Notes: generated by a model not told the origin, from the letters alone. Shown: positions 10,549-18,422, counted from the first letter of the stretch. The stretch: DNA of 39,835 nt from Streptomyces sp. A1136 (GCF_004795055.1 NZ_SSBJ01000052.1:1-39835); one strand, 5' to 3'. Made by a program: numbers and translations.

Positions 10549-10588
10549 GGGCCCGGGCCCGCCTGCCCAAGGAGGCGGGTCCGGGCCC
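10549..10588 (+). terminator. Strong terminator after the PaaI gene
   Basis: Left arm 10549-10564 (GGGCCCGGGCCCGCCT) pairs with 10573-10588 (AGGCGGGTCCGGGCCC): 16 bp with a single G-U pair and an 8-base loop. Confidence 0.8.
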
Positions 10589-10710
10589 GGGGCGCTCCCG
10601 CCCCCCGGGATCCGGCCCGCACCAGTCCCGGATGGCACCACCCACGCCACCCGCACCACCGCCGCGGCCGCCCGGAATCCGCCAGTCCGCACCAGCCGCT
10701 CCCACGACTG

Positions 10711-10739
10711 TTGTGTCACCGAAGGTGACCGCTTACCGT
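10711..10739 (+). promoter_or_regulatory. Leaderless promoter with embedded palindrome before lipoprotein gene
   Basis: TTGTGT (10711-10716) and TACCGT (10734-10739) are separated by exactly 17 bases, and TACCGT ends 7 bases before the ATG at 10747, so the mRNA probably starts at the AUG. No ribosome site is present. The spacer holds a perfect dyad, GTCACC-GAA-GGTGAC (10715-10729), which overlaps the -35 end and is ideally placed for a repressor. Confidence 0.6.
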
Positions 10740-10746
10740 CCCTCCC

Positions 10747-11163
10747 ATGGGCACCCCGCCACGCACAGCCGTCCGGAACGGCGCCGCCGCCCTCCTTTGG
10801 GTACTCGCCCTCGCCGGTTGCGCCACTTCAGCCCCCCGCCCCTCAGCCGCCCCACCGTCCCCCAGCCCCAGCTCACCTGCCCAGATCTGCACGAGCCTGG
10901 TCTCGTACTGGGCCGAGGAGACGCTCAAGGGCGGTAAGTGGGCCGGGCTCGACTGGGAGCAGAAGGGCTTGTCCAACGAGCAGTACGCGATCCACGAGGA
11001 CGCCGTGGCGGCGGGCCGGGCCGAAGAGCGAACGGCCGGACTGGACAAAGCACTTGAGGTTGTCGACCGCGTCGTCGCGCAACGCTGCGCGGCCCAGAAC
11101 GGGGCGACGTGGAGCTCCGAGAACTGGCGACCCCCGAGCGCGGACACCCGCTCCCCTGAGTGA
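10747..11163 (+). CDS. Small secreted lipoprotein, function unknown
   Basis: 138 residues. Signal peptide with basic start (R-T-A-V-R-N), hydrophobic core, and lipobox L-A-L-A-G-C (Cys about residue 25) for diacylglyceryl anchoring; a Pro/Ser linker to residue 44; then an acidic mixed domain with Q-I-C-T-S-L-V-S-Y-W-A-E-E-T-L and a second Cys in V-A-Q-R-C-A-A. The two Cys after the lipobox (about C48 and C113) could form a disulfide. No family is recognised. The ATG lies 7 bases after a -10 box, with no Shine-Dalgarno sequence. Confidence 0.72.
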   Translation: MGTPPRTAVRNGAAALLWVLALAGCATSAPRPSAAPPSPSPSSPAQICTSLVSYWAEETLKGGKWAGLDWEQKGLSNEQYAIHEDAVAAGRAEERTAGLDKALEVVDRVVAQRCAAQNGATWSSENWRPPSADTRSPE

Positions 11164-11694
11164 CCGGAATACCGCGCACGCTGTCCGGCTTCCGGGCACC
11201 ATCGCGGCGAAGACGGAACAGCAGGTCACATCCGGTGCGCAGCGACTGCGGAGATCGACCAGGGCGAAGTTGATCAAGAACTGCAATTACCGTCAGTAAT
11301 GCACACGCCCCACAGAATCCCCTTTTTCCCTGCCGGAATGGCACCGCACGGATTCCTTCGGACACACACCGCGACTTTTACCGCGTCGACCCCGATGACA
11401 GGAGCATGAGACCCTCAAGCGCCTTAGATGCACTCCCAATTCTCAGCATGCGGACGTTCTCACAGGTGACCAAACGTCCGATCTGTCCACACTCTCACCA
11501 CACATTCTTGGCCTTGGCATAACAAGACAGTCACATCCTCCTTTCTCCGCTCCCCGCGCTCGCCACCCCCGCCTAGAGTCACGGCCAGTCACCGCGCCGC
11601 AAGGCGCGACCAGCACGGCCGTGGACATCCCAGTGCGGCCCGGCGACCCAACGGCACCTCATCTGAGGGGGCCGCGCCAGGGAAAGGAAGAATC
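11164..11694. other. 531-base non-coding region and leader of the liv operon
   Basis: No ORF here has credible coding character. Visible signals: a low-G+C hairpin 11282-11303 (TGCAATTAC / GTAATGCA with one bulged base); a dyad CGGACGT (11451-11457) / ACGTCCG (11474-11480) with a 16-base spacer; a possible -10 TAGAGT at 11574-11579; and a small hairpin CGCGCC-GCAA-GGCGCG at 11593-11608 that would lie at the start of a roughly 110-base livK leader. G+C is clearly lower (about 11280-11530) than in the flanking genes. Nutrient control of livK is expected here, but no known box (for example GlnR) was recognised with certainty. Confidence 0.5.
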
Positions 11695-12930
11695 GTGCGA
11701 CACCGTTCTCTGCTCGTCCTCACCACCGTGATCACCACGGGAGCACTGACCCTCACCGCTTGCGGATCGCGCGACGAGGCGAAGGGCGGGGACAAGGCCG
11801 ACGGCTCGAAGACCGTCGTCGTTATCGGCGTGGACGCGCCCCTCACCGGCTCGCTCTCCGCACTCGGCCAGGGAATCAAGAACTCCGTTGACCTCGCGGC
11901 CAAGACGGCCAACAAGAACAACGAAGTCCCCGGCATCGAATTCAAGGTCGAAGCCCTCGACGACCAGGCAGTTCCGGCGTCCGGCCAGGCCAACGCCACC
12001 AAGCTCGTAGGCGACAAAGACGTCCTCGGCGTCGTCGGCCCGCTGAACTCGGGCGTTTCCCAGTCCATGCAGGGCGTCTTCGGCGCGGCCAACCTGGCGC
12101 AGGTCTCGCCCGCCAACACCAACCCCTCGCTCAGCCAGGGCGACAACTGGGGCAAGGGCGAGTTCAAGCGCCCCTTCAAGACCTACTTCCGCACCGCCGC
12201 CACCGACGTGGTCCAGGGCAAGTTCGCCGCCCAGTACCTCTTCAAGGACGCCGGCAAGAAGAAGGTCTTCGTCGTCGACGACAAGCAGACCTACGGCGCC
12301 GGCCTGGCCGCGATCTTCTCCGACGAGTTCAAGAAGCTCGGCGGCGAGGTCGTCGGCACCGACCACGTCACCGTGAAGGAGACCGACTTCTCCTCCACCG
12401 CGGACAAGGTCAAGAGCTCCGGCGCCGACTCCGTCTACTTCGGCGGCCAGTACCCCGAGGGCGGCCTGCTCGCCGACCAGGTCAAGAAGACCGGAGCCAA
12501 CATCCCGCTCATGGGCGGCGACGGCATCCAGGACCCCGCCTTCATCACCGCTTCCGGCGAAGCCAACGAAGGTGACCTCTCCACCTCCATCGGCTACCCG
12601 GTCGAGAAGCTGGACACGGCCAAGACCTTCATCGCCGACTACAAGGCGGCCGGCTACAAGGACCCGTACGCGGCCTACGGCGGCTACTCCTACGACGCCG
12701 GCTGGTCCGTCATCCAGGCCGTCAAGGCCGTCGTCGCCGCCAACGGCGGCAAGCTGCCCACCGACGCCCGCGCCAAGGTCGTCGAGGCCCTCGCGAAGGT
12801 CTCCTTCGACGGCGTGACCGGCAAGGTCGCCTTCGACCAGTACGGCGACACCACCAACAAGCAGCTCACGGTCTACAAGGTCGAGGGCGGCAAGTGGGTC
12901 GACGTCAAGAGCGACACCTTCAACCAGTAA
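11695..12930 (+). CDS. livK: Branched-chain amino acid ABC transporter, substrate-binding lipoprotein
   Basis: 411 residues. Signal peptide with lipobox L-T-L-T-A-C (Cys about residue 23), then a type I periplasmic-binding fold (Peripla_BP_6): V-I-G-V-D-A-P-L-T-G-S-L-S-A-L-G-Q, G-V-V-G-P-L-N-S-G-V-S at the ligand site, F-R-T-A-A-T-D at the hinge, and Y-F-G-G-Q-Y-P-E-G-G. It should capture Leu/Ile/Val or related amino acids outside the membrane and deliver them to LivHM. GTG at 11695 has AAAGGAAG 6 bases upstream. It is the first gene of livKHMGF but is separated from livH by a strong hairpin, which would give more binding protein than transporter. Confidence 0.9.
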   Translation: MRHRSLLVLTTVITTGALTLTACGSRDEAKGGDKADGSKTVVVIGVDAPLTGSLSALGQGIKNSVDLAAKTANKNNEVPGIEFKVEALDDQAVPASGQANATKLVGDKDVLGVVGPLNSGVSQSMQGVFGAANLAQVSPANTNPSLSQGDNWGKGEFKRPFKTYFRTAATDVVQGKFAAQYLFKDAGKKKVFVVDDKQTYGAGLAAIFSDEFKKLGGEVVGTDHVTVKETDFSSTADKVKSSGADSVYFGGQYPEGGLLADQVKKTGANIPLMGGDGIQDPAFITASGEANEGDLSTSIGYPVEKLDTAKTFIADYKAAGYKDPYAAYGGYSYDAGWSVIQAVKAVVAANGGKLPTDARAKVVEALAKVSFDGVTGKVAFDQYGDTTNKQLTVYKVEGGKWVDVKSDTFNQ

Positions 12931-12972
12931 GACCCACGCTCCGACCGCCTGACCCACACCAAATGAACCAGC

Positions 12973-13005
12973 CCGCGCGAGGGCGCAAACAGCGCCCTCG
13001 CGCGG
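12973..13005 (+). terminator. Intercistronic hairpin between livK and livH
   Basis: Perfect 14-bp stem: CCGCGCGAGGGCGC (12973-12986) and GCGCCCTCGCGCGG (12992-13005), loop AAACA. It lies 43 bases after the livK stop and 35 before livH. It can act as a partial terminator or as a 3' stabilising structure for livK mRNA. Confidence 0.75.
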
Positions 13006-13039
13006 AGTCATATCCGACACGCTCATCGGAGGCCCTGCG

Positions 13040-13972
13040 GTGCACGAACTGCCGCAACAGCTGGCCAACGGCCTTGCCCTCGGTGCCCTTTATGGCCTCA
13101 TAGCCATCGGGTACACCATGGTCTACGGCATCGTCCAGCTCATCAACTTCGCCCACGGCGAGATCTTCATGATCGGCGGCTTCGGTGCCGTCACCATCTA
13201 CACCGCCCTCCCGAGCGGTACCTCACTGCTGGTGGCGATACCGCTCATGATCGTCGGAGGCGCCCTCGCCTCCGTAGCCGTTGCCACCGCCGCGGAGCGG
13301 TTCGCGTACCGCCCCCTCCGCAACGCCCCCCGACTGGCCCCGCTCATCACCGCGATCGGCCTGTCCATCGTCCTTCAGCAGCTCGTCTGGGGCTTCTACC
13401 CCGACGCCAAGAAGGCCGTCAGCTTCCCCGAGTTCACCGGCGAAGCCTTCAAGATCACGTCCAACCTCTCCATCCAGCGCTCCGACGCGTTCGTCCTCAT
13501 CCTCGCGCCCCTGTGCATGCTCGCCCTCGGCATCTTCGTCCAGAAGAGCCGCAGCGGCCGCGCCATGCAGGCCACCGCGCAGGACCCCGACACCGCGAAG
13601 CTGATGGGCATCAACACCGACCGCATCATCGTCATGGCCTTCGCCATCGGTGCCGCGTTCGCCGCCGTCGCCGCCGTCGCCTACGGCCTCGACAAGGGCC
13701 AGATCAACTTCGAAATGGGCTTCATCCTCGGCCTCAAGGCCTTCACCGCCGCCGTTCTCGGCGGCATCGGCAACATCTACGGCGCCATGGTCGGCGGCAT
13801 CGTCCTCGGCCTCGCCGAAGCCCTGTCGATCGCCTACATCGAACACATCCCCGGCATGCAGCAGCTCGGCGGTGGCGCCTGGTCCAACGTCTGGGCCTTC
13901 GTACTCCTCATCGTCGTCCTCCTCGTGCGGCCACAAGGCCTGCTCGGCGAACGCGTCGCGGATCGGGCGTGA
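13040..13972 (+). CDS. livH: Branched-chain amino acid ABC transporter permease LivH
   Basis: 310 residues, all-helical membrane protein of the BPD_transp_2 family. Diagnostic segments: L-A-L-G-A-L-Y-G-L-I-A-I-G-Y-T-M-V-Y-G-I near residues 13-32 with N-F-A-H-G-E, the cytoplasmic loop M-Q-A-T-A-Q-D-P-D-T-A-K-L-M-G-I-N contacting the ATPase, and G-L-K-A-F-T-A-A-V-L-G-G-I-G-N-I-Y-G-A-M-V-G-G. It forms the translocation channel with LivM. GTG at 13040 has CGGAGG 7 bases upstream. The stop overlaps an alternative GTG of livM. Confidence 0.92.
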   Translation: MHELPQQLANGLALGALYGLIAIGYTMVYGIVQLINFAHGEIFMIGGFGAVTIYTALPSGTSLLVAIPLMIVGGALASVAVATAAERFAYRPLRNAPRLAPLITAIGLSIVLQQLVWGFYPDAKKAVSFPEFTGEAFKITSNLSIQRSDAFVLILAPLCMLALGIFVQKSRSGRAMQATAQDPDTAKLMGINTDRIIVMAFAIGAAFAAVAAVAYGLDKGQINFEMGFILGLKAFTAAVLGGIGNIYGAMVGGIVLGLAEALSIAYIEHIPGMQQLGGGAWSNVWAFVLLIVVLLVRPQGLLGERVADRA

Positions 13973-13977
13973 GAACC

Positions 13978-15708
13978 ATGACCAACGAAGCCACCACCCT
14001 GGACACCACCGCGGCCGGCGAAACCGCCGTGACCTCCCGCACCGCCCTGCTCTACGCCGTCATCGGCGGCAGCCTGGTCGCGATCGTCTCGACCTTCCTG
14101 GCCTGGACGTGGACCACGCAGTTCCCCGGTGACCTGACGATCTACGGCAATCCCGCCCCCCTGCAGATCCTTACCCTGGTCGGCGCCGTCCTGACCGCCC
14201 TGCACGCCCTCTCCGCCCTCGGCGTCAAGGGCCTCGGGTGGCTCACCCCCGCCGGCTCCCGCAAGGCCCTGTACATCCTCGCCCTCGGCACCCTCGCGAC
14301 CGCCCTCTACACCGTGCTCGCCATCGCGTGGGTCCTCGGCGGCCTCGTCCACCTGGAACCCGGCGCCTACGTCGCCGTCATCGGAACCCTCGTCCCGGCG
14401 CTCGCCGCGTACAAGCTCCCCGACGACACACGGAAGCCGGCACCGGCCAAGAAGCTGTCCTCCTGGGCCGAGATCCTGATCATCGTCGCCGTCTTCGCCC
14501 TCGGCCTCTACGTGATCACCTTCGGCATCGGCACCAACGACAAGGAACCGCAGCTCTTCACCGCGTACCTGATCCTCGTCGCCTTCGCCGCGTTCGCCCT
14601 CACCAAGTCCGGCCTCAACGCCCGACTGTCCGCGATCACGGCGAACAACCGGCAGATCACCGTCATCGCCGCCTTCGTCGCAGCCATCGCCTTCCCCCTC
14701 ACCCAACAGGGCGGCGACACCTACACGCTGCTCGCGGTCAACATCCTGATCTTCGCGACCGTCGCCCTCGGCCTCAACGTCGTCGTCGGCCTCGCCGGGC
14801 TCCTCGACCTCGGCTACGTCGCCTTCCTCGGCGTCGGCGCGTACACCGCCGCCCTGGTCTCCGGAAGCGCGTCCTCCGCCTTCCACATCCAGTTCCCCTT
14901 CTGGGCCGCCGTCCTTACCGGCGCCCTCGCCTCCCTGGTGTTCGGCGTCATCATCGGAGCACCCACCCTCCGCCTGCGCGGCGACTACCTCGCCATCGTC
15001 ACCCTCGGTTTCGGAGAAATCTTCCGCATCGCCATGGGCAACCTCGACGGCGTCTCCGGCCCCAAGATCACCAACGGGCCGAACGGCATCACCAACATCC
15101 CCGACCTCGAACTGTTCGGCTGGAATTTCGGCGAGGCCCACACCGTCTTCGGCATCGAACTCGGCGCCTACGCCAACTACTACCTGCTCATGCTGCTCGT
15201 GATGGTCCTCGTGGTCGTCGTCTTCAGCCGAGCCGGCAGCAGCCGCATCGGACGCGCCTGGGTCGCCATCCGCGAGGACGAGACCGCCGCCACCGCCATG
15301 GGCATCAACGGCTTCCGCGTCAAGCTCATCGCCTTCGCCCTCGGTGCCACCCTCGCCGGCCTCGCCGGCACCGTGCAGGCCCATGTCCAGCACACCGTGG
15401 TCCCCGAGATGTACCAGTTCGCCGGCCCCGTGCCCCCGAACAGCGCGTTCCTCCTCGCCGCCGTCATCCTCGGCGGCATGGGAACCATCCGCGGTCCCAT
15501 CCTCGGCGCCTCGCTCCTCTTCCTGATCCCGGCCAAGCTGTCCTTCCTCCAGGACTACCAGCTCCTCGGCTTCGGCATCGCCCTCATCATCCTCATGCGC
15601 TTCCGCCCCGAAGGCCTCATCGCCAACAAGCGCGCGCAACTCGAGTACCACGACGACACCGCTGACCAGGCCCCCACGGACCTGGCCACCGCCAAGGCGG
15701 GGGCGTAA
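13978..15708 (+). CDS. livM: Branched-chain amino acid ABC transporter permease LivM, long form
   Basis: 576 residues, much longer than common LivM (about 300-425). The conserved BPD_transp_2 core spans about 250-545: N-I-L-I-F-A-T-V-A-L-G-L-N-V-V-V-G, the loop A-W-V-A-I-R-E-D-E-T-A-A-T-A-M-G-I-N that contacts the ATPase, and L-L-A-A-V-I-L-G-G-M-G-T-I-R-G-P-I-L-G-A. Residues 22-240 are an extra N-terminal region with about six further hydrophobic helices and one basic loop near 150-160 (K-P-A-P-A-K-K). The C-terminus is a short acidic cytoplasmic tail. Start: ATG at 13978 is used; an in-frame GTG at 13969 overlapping the livH stop (GTGA) is equally plausible, and neither has a good ribosome site, so translation is probably coupled to livH. 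Confidence 0.9.
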   Translation: MTNEATTLDTTAAGETAVTSRTALLYAVIGGSLVAIVSTFLAWTWTTQFPGDLTIYGNPAPLQILTLVGAVLTALHALSALGVKGLGWLTPAGSRKALYILALGTLATALYTVLAIAWVLGGLVHLEPGAYVAVIGTLVPALAAYKLPDDTRKPAPAKKLSSWAEILIIVAVFALGLYVITFGIGTNDKEPQLFTAYLILVAFAAFALTKSGLNARLSAITANNRQITVIAAFVAAIAFPLTQQGGDTYTLLAVNILIFATVALGLNVVVGLAGLLDLGYVAFLGVGAYTAALVSGSASSAFHIQFPFWAAVLTGALASLVFGVIIGAPTLRLRGDYLAIVTLGFGEIFRIAMGNLDGVSGPKITNGPNGITNIPDLELFGWNFGEAHTVFGIELGAYANYYLLMLLVMVLVVVVFSRAGSSRIGRAWVAIREDETAATAMGINGFRVKLIAFALGATLAGLAGTVQAHVQHTVVPEMYQFAGPVPPNSAFLLAAVILGGMGTIRGPILGASLLFLIPAKLSFLQDYQLLGFGIALIILMRFRPEGLIANKRAQLEYHDDTADQAPTDLATAKAGA

Positions 15709-15712
15709 CACC

Positions 15713-16699
15713 ATGACGAACACCACTGAGAACACCACCCCCACCGCCGTCCGAACCGGCGAAACCGTCCTCGAAGCCAGCGGCGTCACCATGCGCTTCG
15801 GCGGCCTCACCGCGGTCCGCTCCGTCGACCTCAAAGTCAACGCGGGCGAGATCGTCGGCCTCATCGGCCCCAACGGCGCGGGCAAGACCACCTTCTTCAA
15901 CTGCCTCACCGGGCTGTACGTCCCCACCGAGGGCACCGTCAGCTACAAGGGCACCGTCCTGCCGCCCAAGCCCCACCTCGTCACCAAGGCCGGCATCGCC
16001 CGCACCTTCCAGAACATCCGTCTCTTCGCCAACATGACGGTCCTGGAAAACGTGCTCGTCGGCCGCCACACCCGCACCAAGGAAGGCCTCTGGTCGGCCC
16101 TCGTACGCGGCCCCGGCTTCAAGAAGGCCGAAGCCGCCAGCGAAGCCCGCGCCATGGAACTCCTGGAATTCATCGGCCTCGAACACAAGGCCCAGCACCT
16201 GGCGAAGAACCTCCCCTACGGCGAACAGCGCAAGCTCGAAATCGCCCGCGCCCTCGCCAGCGACCCCGGCCTCCTGCTCCTCGACGAGCCCACCGCCGGC
16301 ATGAACCCCCAGGAAACCCGCACCGCCGAAGAACTCATCTTCGCCATCCGCGACATGGGCATCGCCGTCCTCGTCATCGAGCACGACATGCGCTTCATCT
16401 TCAACCTCTGCGACCGCGTCGCCTGCCTCGTCCAAGGCGAGAAGCTCATCGAAGGCACCGCGGCCGAAGTCCAGGGAGACGAACGCGTCATCGCCGCCTA
16501 CCTCGGCGAACCCTTCGAAGGCGACCCCGGCGCGGCCGAAGCCGCCGCAGTCGAAGCCGCCGAAGCCCACGCGGCAGCCGACGCGGCAGCGGAGCCGGAG
16601 CCGGAAGCGGAAGCGGACACCACCGCAGACGCGGACGACACGGCCGACGCGGACAGCAGCACCACCAGCGACACCAGCACGGAAGGAGAGGCCAAGTGA
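15713..16699 (+). CDS. livG: Branched-chain amino acid ABC transporter ATPase LivG
   Basis: 328 residues. Walker A G-P-N-G-A-G-K-T-T at 52-60, Q-loop A-R-T-F-Q-N-I-R-L-F, signature L-P-Y-G-E-Q-R-K-L-E-I-A-R, Walker B L-L-L-L-D-E-P-T-A-G-M-N-P and switch His in V-I-E-H-D-M. It hydrolyses ATP to drive LivHM. The ATPase ends near residue 270; the last ~60 residues are a low-complexity Ala/Glu/Asp/Thr tail (E-P-E-P-E-A-E-A-D region) not present in typical LivG, probably disordered. Starts 4 bases after the livM stop; its own stop overlaps the livF GTG. Confidence 0.92.
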   Translation: MTNTTENTTPTAVRTGETVLEASGVTMRFGGLTAVRSVDLKVNAGEIVGLIGPNGAGKTTFFNCLTGLYVPTEGTVSYKGTVLPPKPHLVTKAGIARTFQNIRLFANMTVLENVLVGRHTRTKEGLWSALVRGPGFKKAEAASEARAMELLEFIGLEHKAQHLAKNLPYGEQRKLEIARALASDPGLLLLDEPTAGMNPQETRTAEELIFAIRDMGIAVLVIEHDMRFIFNLCDRVACLVQGEKLIEGTAAEVQGDERVIAAYLGEPFEGDPGAAEAAAVEAAEAHAAADAAAEPEPEAEADTTADADDTADADSSTTSDTSTEGEAK

Positions 16700-17412
16700 C
16701 CGCACTGCTCAAGGTCGAAGACCTCAAAGTCGCCTACGGCAAGATCGAAGCCGTCAAGGGCATCTCCTTCGAAGTCAACGAAGGCGAAATCGTCTGCCTC
16801 GTCGGCACCAACGGCGCCGGCAAGACCACCACCCTGCGCACCCTCTCCGGGCTCCTCAAGCCCACCGCGGGAAGCGTCACCTTCGACGGCAAGCCCATCA
16901 CCAACGTCCCCGCCCACAAGATCGTCTCCATGAAGCTGGCGCACTCCCCCGAGGGCCGCCACATCTTCCCCCGCCTGACGATCACCGAGAACCTCCAGCT
17001 CGGCGCGTTCCTCCGCTCCGACAAGGAAGGCATCGAGAAGGACATCCAGCGCGCCTACGACCTCTTCCCCATCCTGGGAGAGCGCCGCAAGCAGGCCGCC
17101 GGCACCCTCTCGGGCGGCGAACAGCAGATGCTCGCCATGGGCCGCGCCCTCATGTGCCAACCCAAGCTGCTCATGCTGGACGAGCCCTCGATGGGCCTCT
17201 CCCCGCTCATGATGCAGAAGATCATGGCCACGATCGTCGAGCTCAAGGCCACCGGCACCACCATCCTGCTCGTCGAGCAGAACGCCCAAGCCGCCCTCTC
17301 ACTGGCCGACCAGGCTCATGTGATGGAAATCGGCAAGATCGTACTCTCGGGCACGGGCCAGGAACTCCTGCACAACGAGGACGTCCGCAAGGCCTACCTC
17401 GGCGAGGACTGA
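16696..17412 (+). CDS. livF: Branched-chain amino acid ABC transporter ATPase LivF
   Basis: 238 residues. Walker A G-T-N-G-A-G-K-T-T at 37-45, signature L-S-G-G-E-Q-Q-M-L-A at 138-147, Walker B L-L-M-L-D-E-P-S-M-G-L-S-P, and switch region L-L-V-E-Q-N-A, the Q-N replacing His-Asp as is normal for LivF. Second ATPase of the LivKHMGF importer. GTG at 16696 overlaps the livG stop by four bases (GTGA), with GGAAGGAGAGG upstream, so coupling is likely. A bidirectional terminator follows. Confidence 0.93.
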   Translation: MTALLKVEDLKVAYGKIEAVKGISFEVNEGEIVCLVGTNGAGKTTTLRTLSGLLKPTAGSVTFDGKPITNVPAHKIVSMKLAHSPEGRHIFPRLTITENLQLGAFLRSDKEGIEKDIQRAYDLFPILGERRKQAAGTLSGGEQQMLAMGRALMCQPKLLMLDEPSMGLSPLMMQKIMATIVELKATGTTILLVEQNAQAALSLADQAHVMEIGKIVLSGTGQELLHNEDVRKAYLGED

Positions 17413-17432
17413 CCCCTCCGCCGTTCCACATA

Positions 17433-17471
17433 CGTGAGGCCCGCCACCGCGATCCGGTGACGGGCCTCACG
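17433..17471. terminator. Bidirectional terminator between livF and the ANTAR regulator
   Basis: CGTGAGGCCCG (17433-17443) pairs with CGGGCCTCACG (17461-17471), and an inner CACCG/CGGTG pairing (17445-17449/17455-17459) continues the stem past a C/A mismatch, leaving a 5-base loop. It serves both convergent genes. Confidence 0.85.
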
Positions 17472-17484
17472 CGCGTTCCCGCCC

Positions 17485-18162
17485 CTACTGGGCGGCGTTC
17501 TGCTTCTTCTCCTCGGCGTCCTCGATGACCGCCTCGGCGACCTGCTGCATGGACATGCGACGGTCCATGGAGGTCTTCTGGATCCACCGGAACGCCGCCG
17601 GCTCCGTCAGGCCGTACTGCGTCTGCAGGATGCTCTTCGCCCGGTCCACCAGCTTGCGGGTCTCCAGCCGCAGCGAGAGGTCGGCGACCTCCTTCTCCAG
17701 CGCCTTGAGCTCGGCGAAGCGCGAGACGGCCATCTCGATGGCCGGGACGACGTCGCTCTTGCTGAACGGCTTCACCAGGTACGCCATGGCCCCGGCGTCC
17801 CGGGCCCGCTCCACCAGGTCGCGCTGCGAGAACGCGGTCAGCATCAGGACCGGGGCGATGGACTCCTCCGCGATCTTCTCGGCGGCGGAGATCCCGTCGA
17901 GGACCGGCATCTTCACATCGAGGATCACCAGGTCGGGCCGGTGCTCCCGGGCCAGCTCGACGGCGGCCTGGCCGTCCCCGGCCTCGCCGACGACGGAGTA
18001 CCCCTCCTCTTCGAGCATCTCTTTCAGGTCGAGACGGATGAGCGCCTCGTCCTCGGCGATGACGACGCGGGTCGTCAGCGGCGGAACGTGCGACTGGTCG
18101 GCGTCGGGCGTGGGCGTCGACTCGTGCTCGGCGGTCACGGGTGGCTCCTCGTTGCGGGGCAT
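17485..18162 (-). CDS. ANTAR-domain response regulator (PdtaR-like)
   Basis: 225 residues. Receiver domain at about 32-145 with acidic pair E37-D38, phospho-acceptor D82 (I-L-D-V-K-M-P), T109 and K131 (V-K-P-F); then a coiled linker and an ANTAR RNA-binding domain at about 155-213 (L-E-T-R-K-L-V-D-R-A-K-S-I-L-Q, A-F-R-W-I-Q-K-T-S-M-D). ANTAR proteins bind paired hexaloop hairpins in mRNA and prevent termination; the mycobacterial homologue PdtaR (Rv1626) is phosphorylated by PdtaS. No partner kinase is in the window. ATG at 18162 has GGAG 5 bases upstream; GTG at 18138 has GAGGAG at a good distance too, giving 217 residues. Convergent with livF and possibly related to it in nutrient control only by position. 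Confidence 0.9.
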   Translation of the reverse strand: MPRNEEPPVTAEHESTPTPDADQSHVPPLTTRVVIAEDEALIRLDLKEMLEEEGYSVVGEAGDGQAAVELAREHRPDLVILDVKMPVLDGISAAEKIAEESIAPVLMLTAFSQRDLVERARDAGAMAYLVKPFSKSDVVPAIEMAVSRFAELKALEKEVADLSLRLETRKLVDRAKSILQTQYGLTEPAAFRWIQKTSMDRRMSMQQVAEAVIEDAEEKKQNAAQ

Positions 18163-18237
18163 TCAAACTCCCATGAGCCTACCGAGCTGCGGTAAGGTGG
18201 TCTCGCAGCGGGTCGGGGGTAACCTTTGATTCGTCGG

Positions 18238-18312
18238 GCCCCGGTAGCCCAATTGGCAGCAGGCGATGGATTCAAAACCCATTCAGTGTCGGTTCGAGTC
18301 CGACCCGGGGCA
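18238..18312 (+). tRNA. tRNA-like gene, anticodon CAA (Leu), short variable loop
   Basis: Cloverleaf read by eye: acceptor GCCCCGG/CCGGGGC (18238-18244/18305-18311), D arm starting GCCC at 18247 with GG in the loop, anticodon arm ATGGA-TTCAAAA-CCCAT (18266-18282) with anticodon CAA, 5-base variable loop TCAGT (18283-18287), T arm GTCGG-TTCGAGT-CCGAC (18288-18304), discriminator A at 18312. CCA is not encoded. Odd points: tRNA-Leu is normally type II with a long variable arm, but this is a 75-base type I fold; and the pair next to the anticodon loop is A-C. A possible -10 TAACCT is at 18220-18225. It may be a minor or regulatory tRNA-like RNA rather than the main tRNA-Leu(CAA). Confidence 0.85.
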
Positions 18313-18327
18313 CTTTTCCTTATTTTC

Positions 18328-18356
18328 GAAGGTCACGCGTGAAGCGCGTGACCTTC
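18328..18356 (+). terminator. Terminator of the tRNA gene
   Basis: Perfect 12-bp stem GAAGGTCACGCG (18328-18339) / CGCGTGACCTTC (18345-18356), loop TGAAG, preceded by TTTTCCTTATTTT directly after the tRNA. Confidence 0.8.
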
Positions 18357-18422
18357 ACTCGTTCCGGCGAAGCCCGTCGAAATCGGCTGCGCGGACGAAA
18401 CGCCCACGTCAGCGTCGGACGT

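Noticed and set aside
13834..15936. Minus-strand open frame of 700 codons opposite livM, rich in Asp/Glu/Gly.
   Set aside because: Shadow of livM; acidic composition arises from reading the permease codons backwards.
18339..18422. Upstream GTG start at 18339 for the LAGLIDADG-motif gene.
   Set aside because: It falls inside the tRNA terminator hairpin and the extra residues are Arg-rich without resemblance to a domain; kept as an alternative only.
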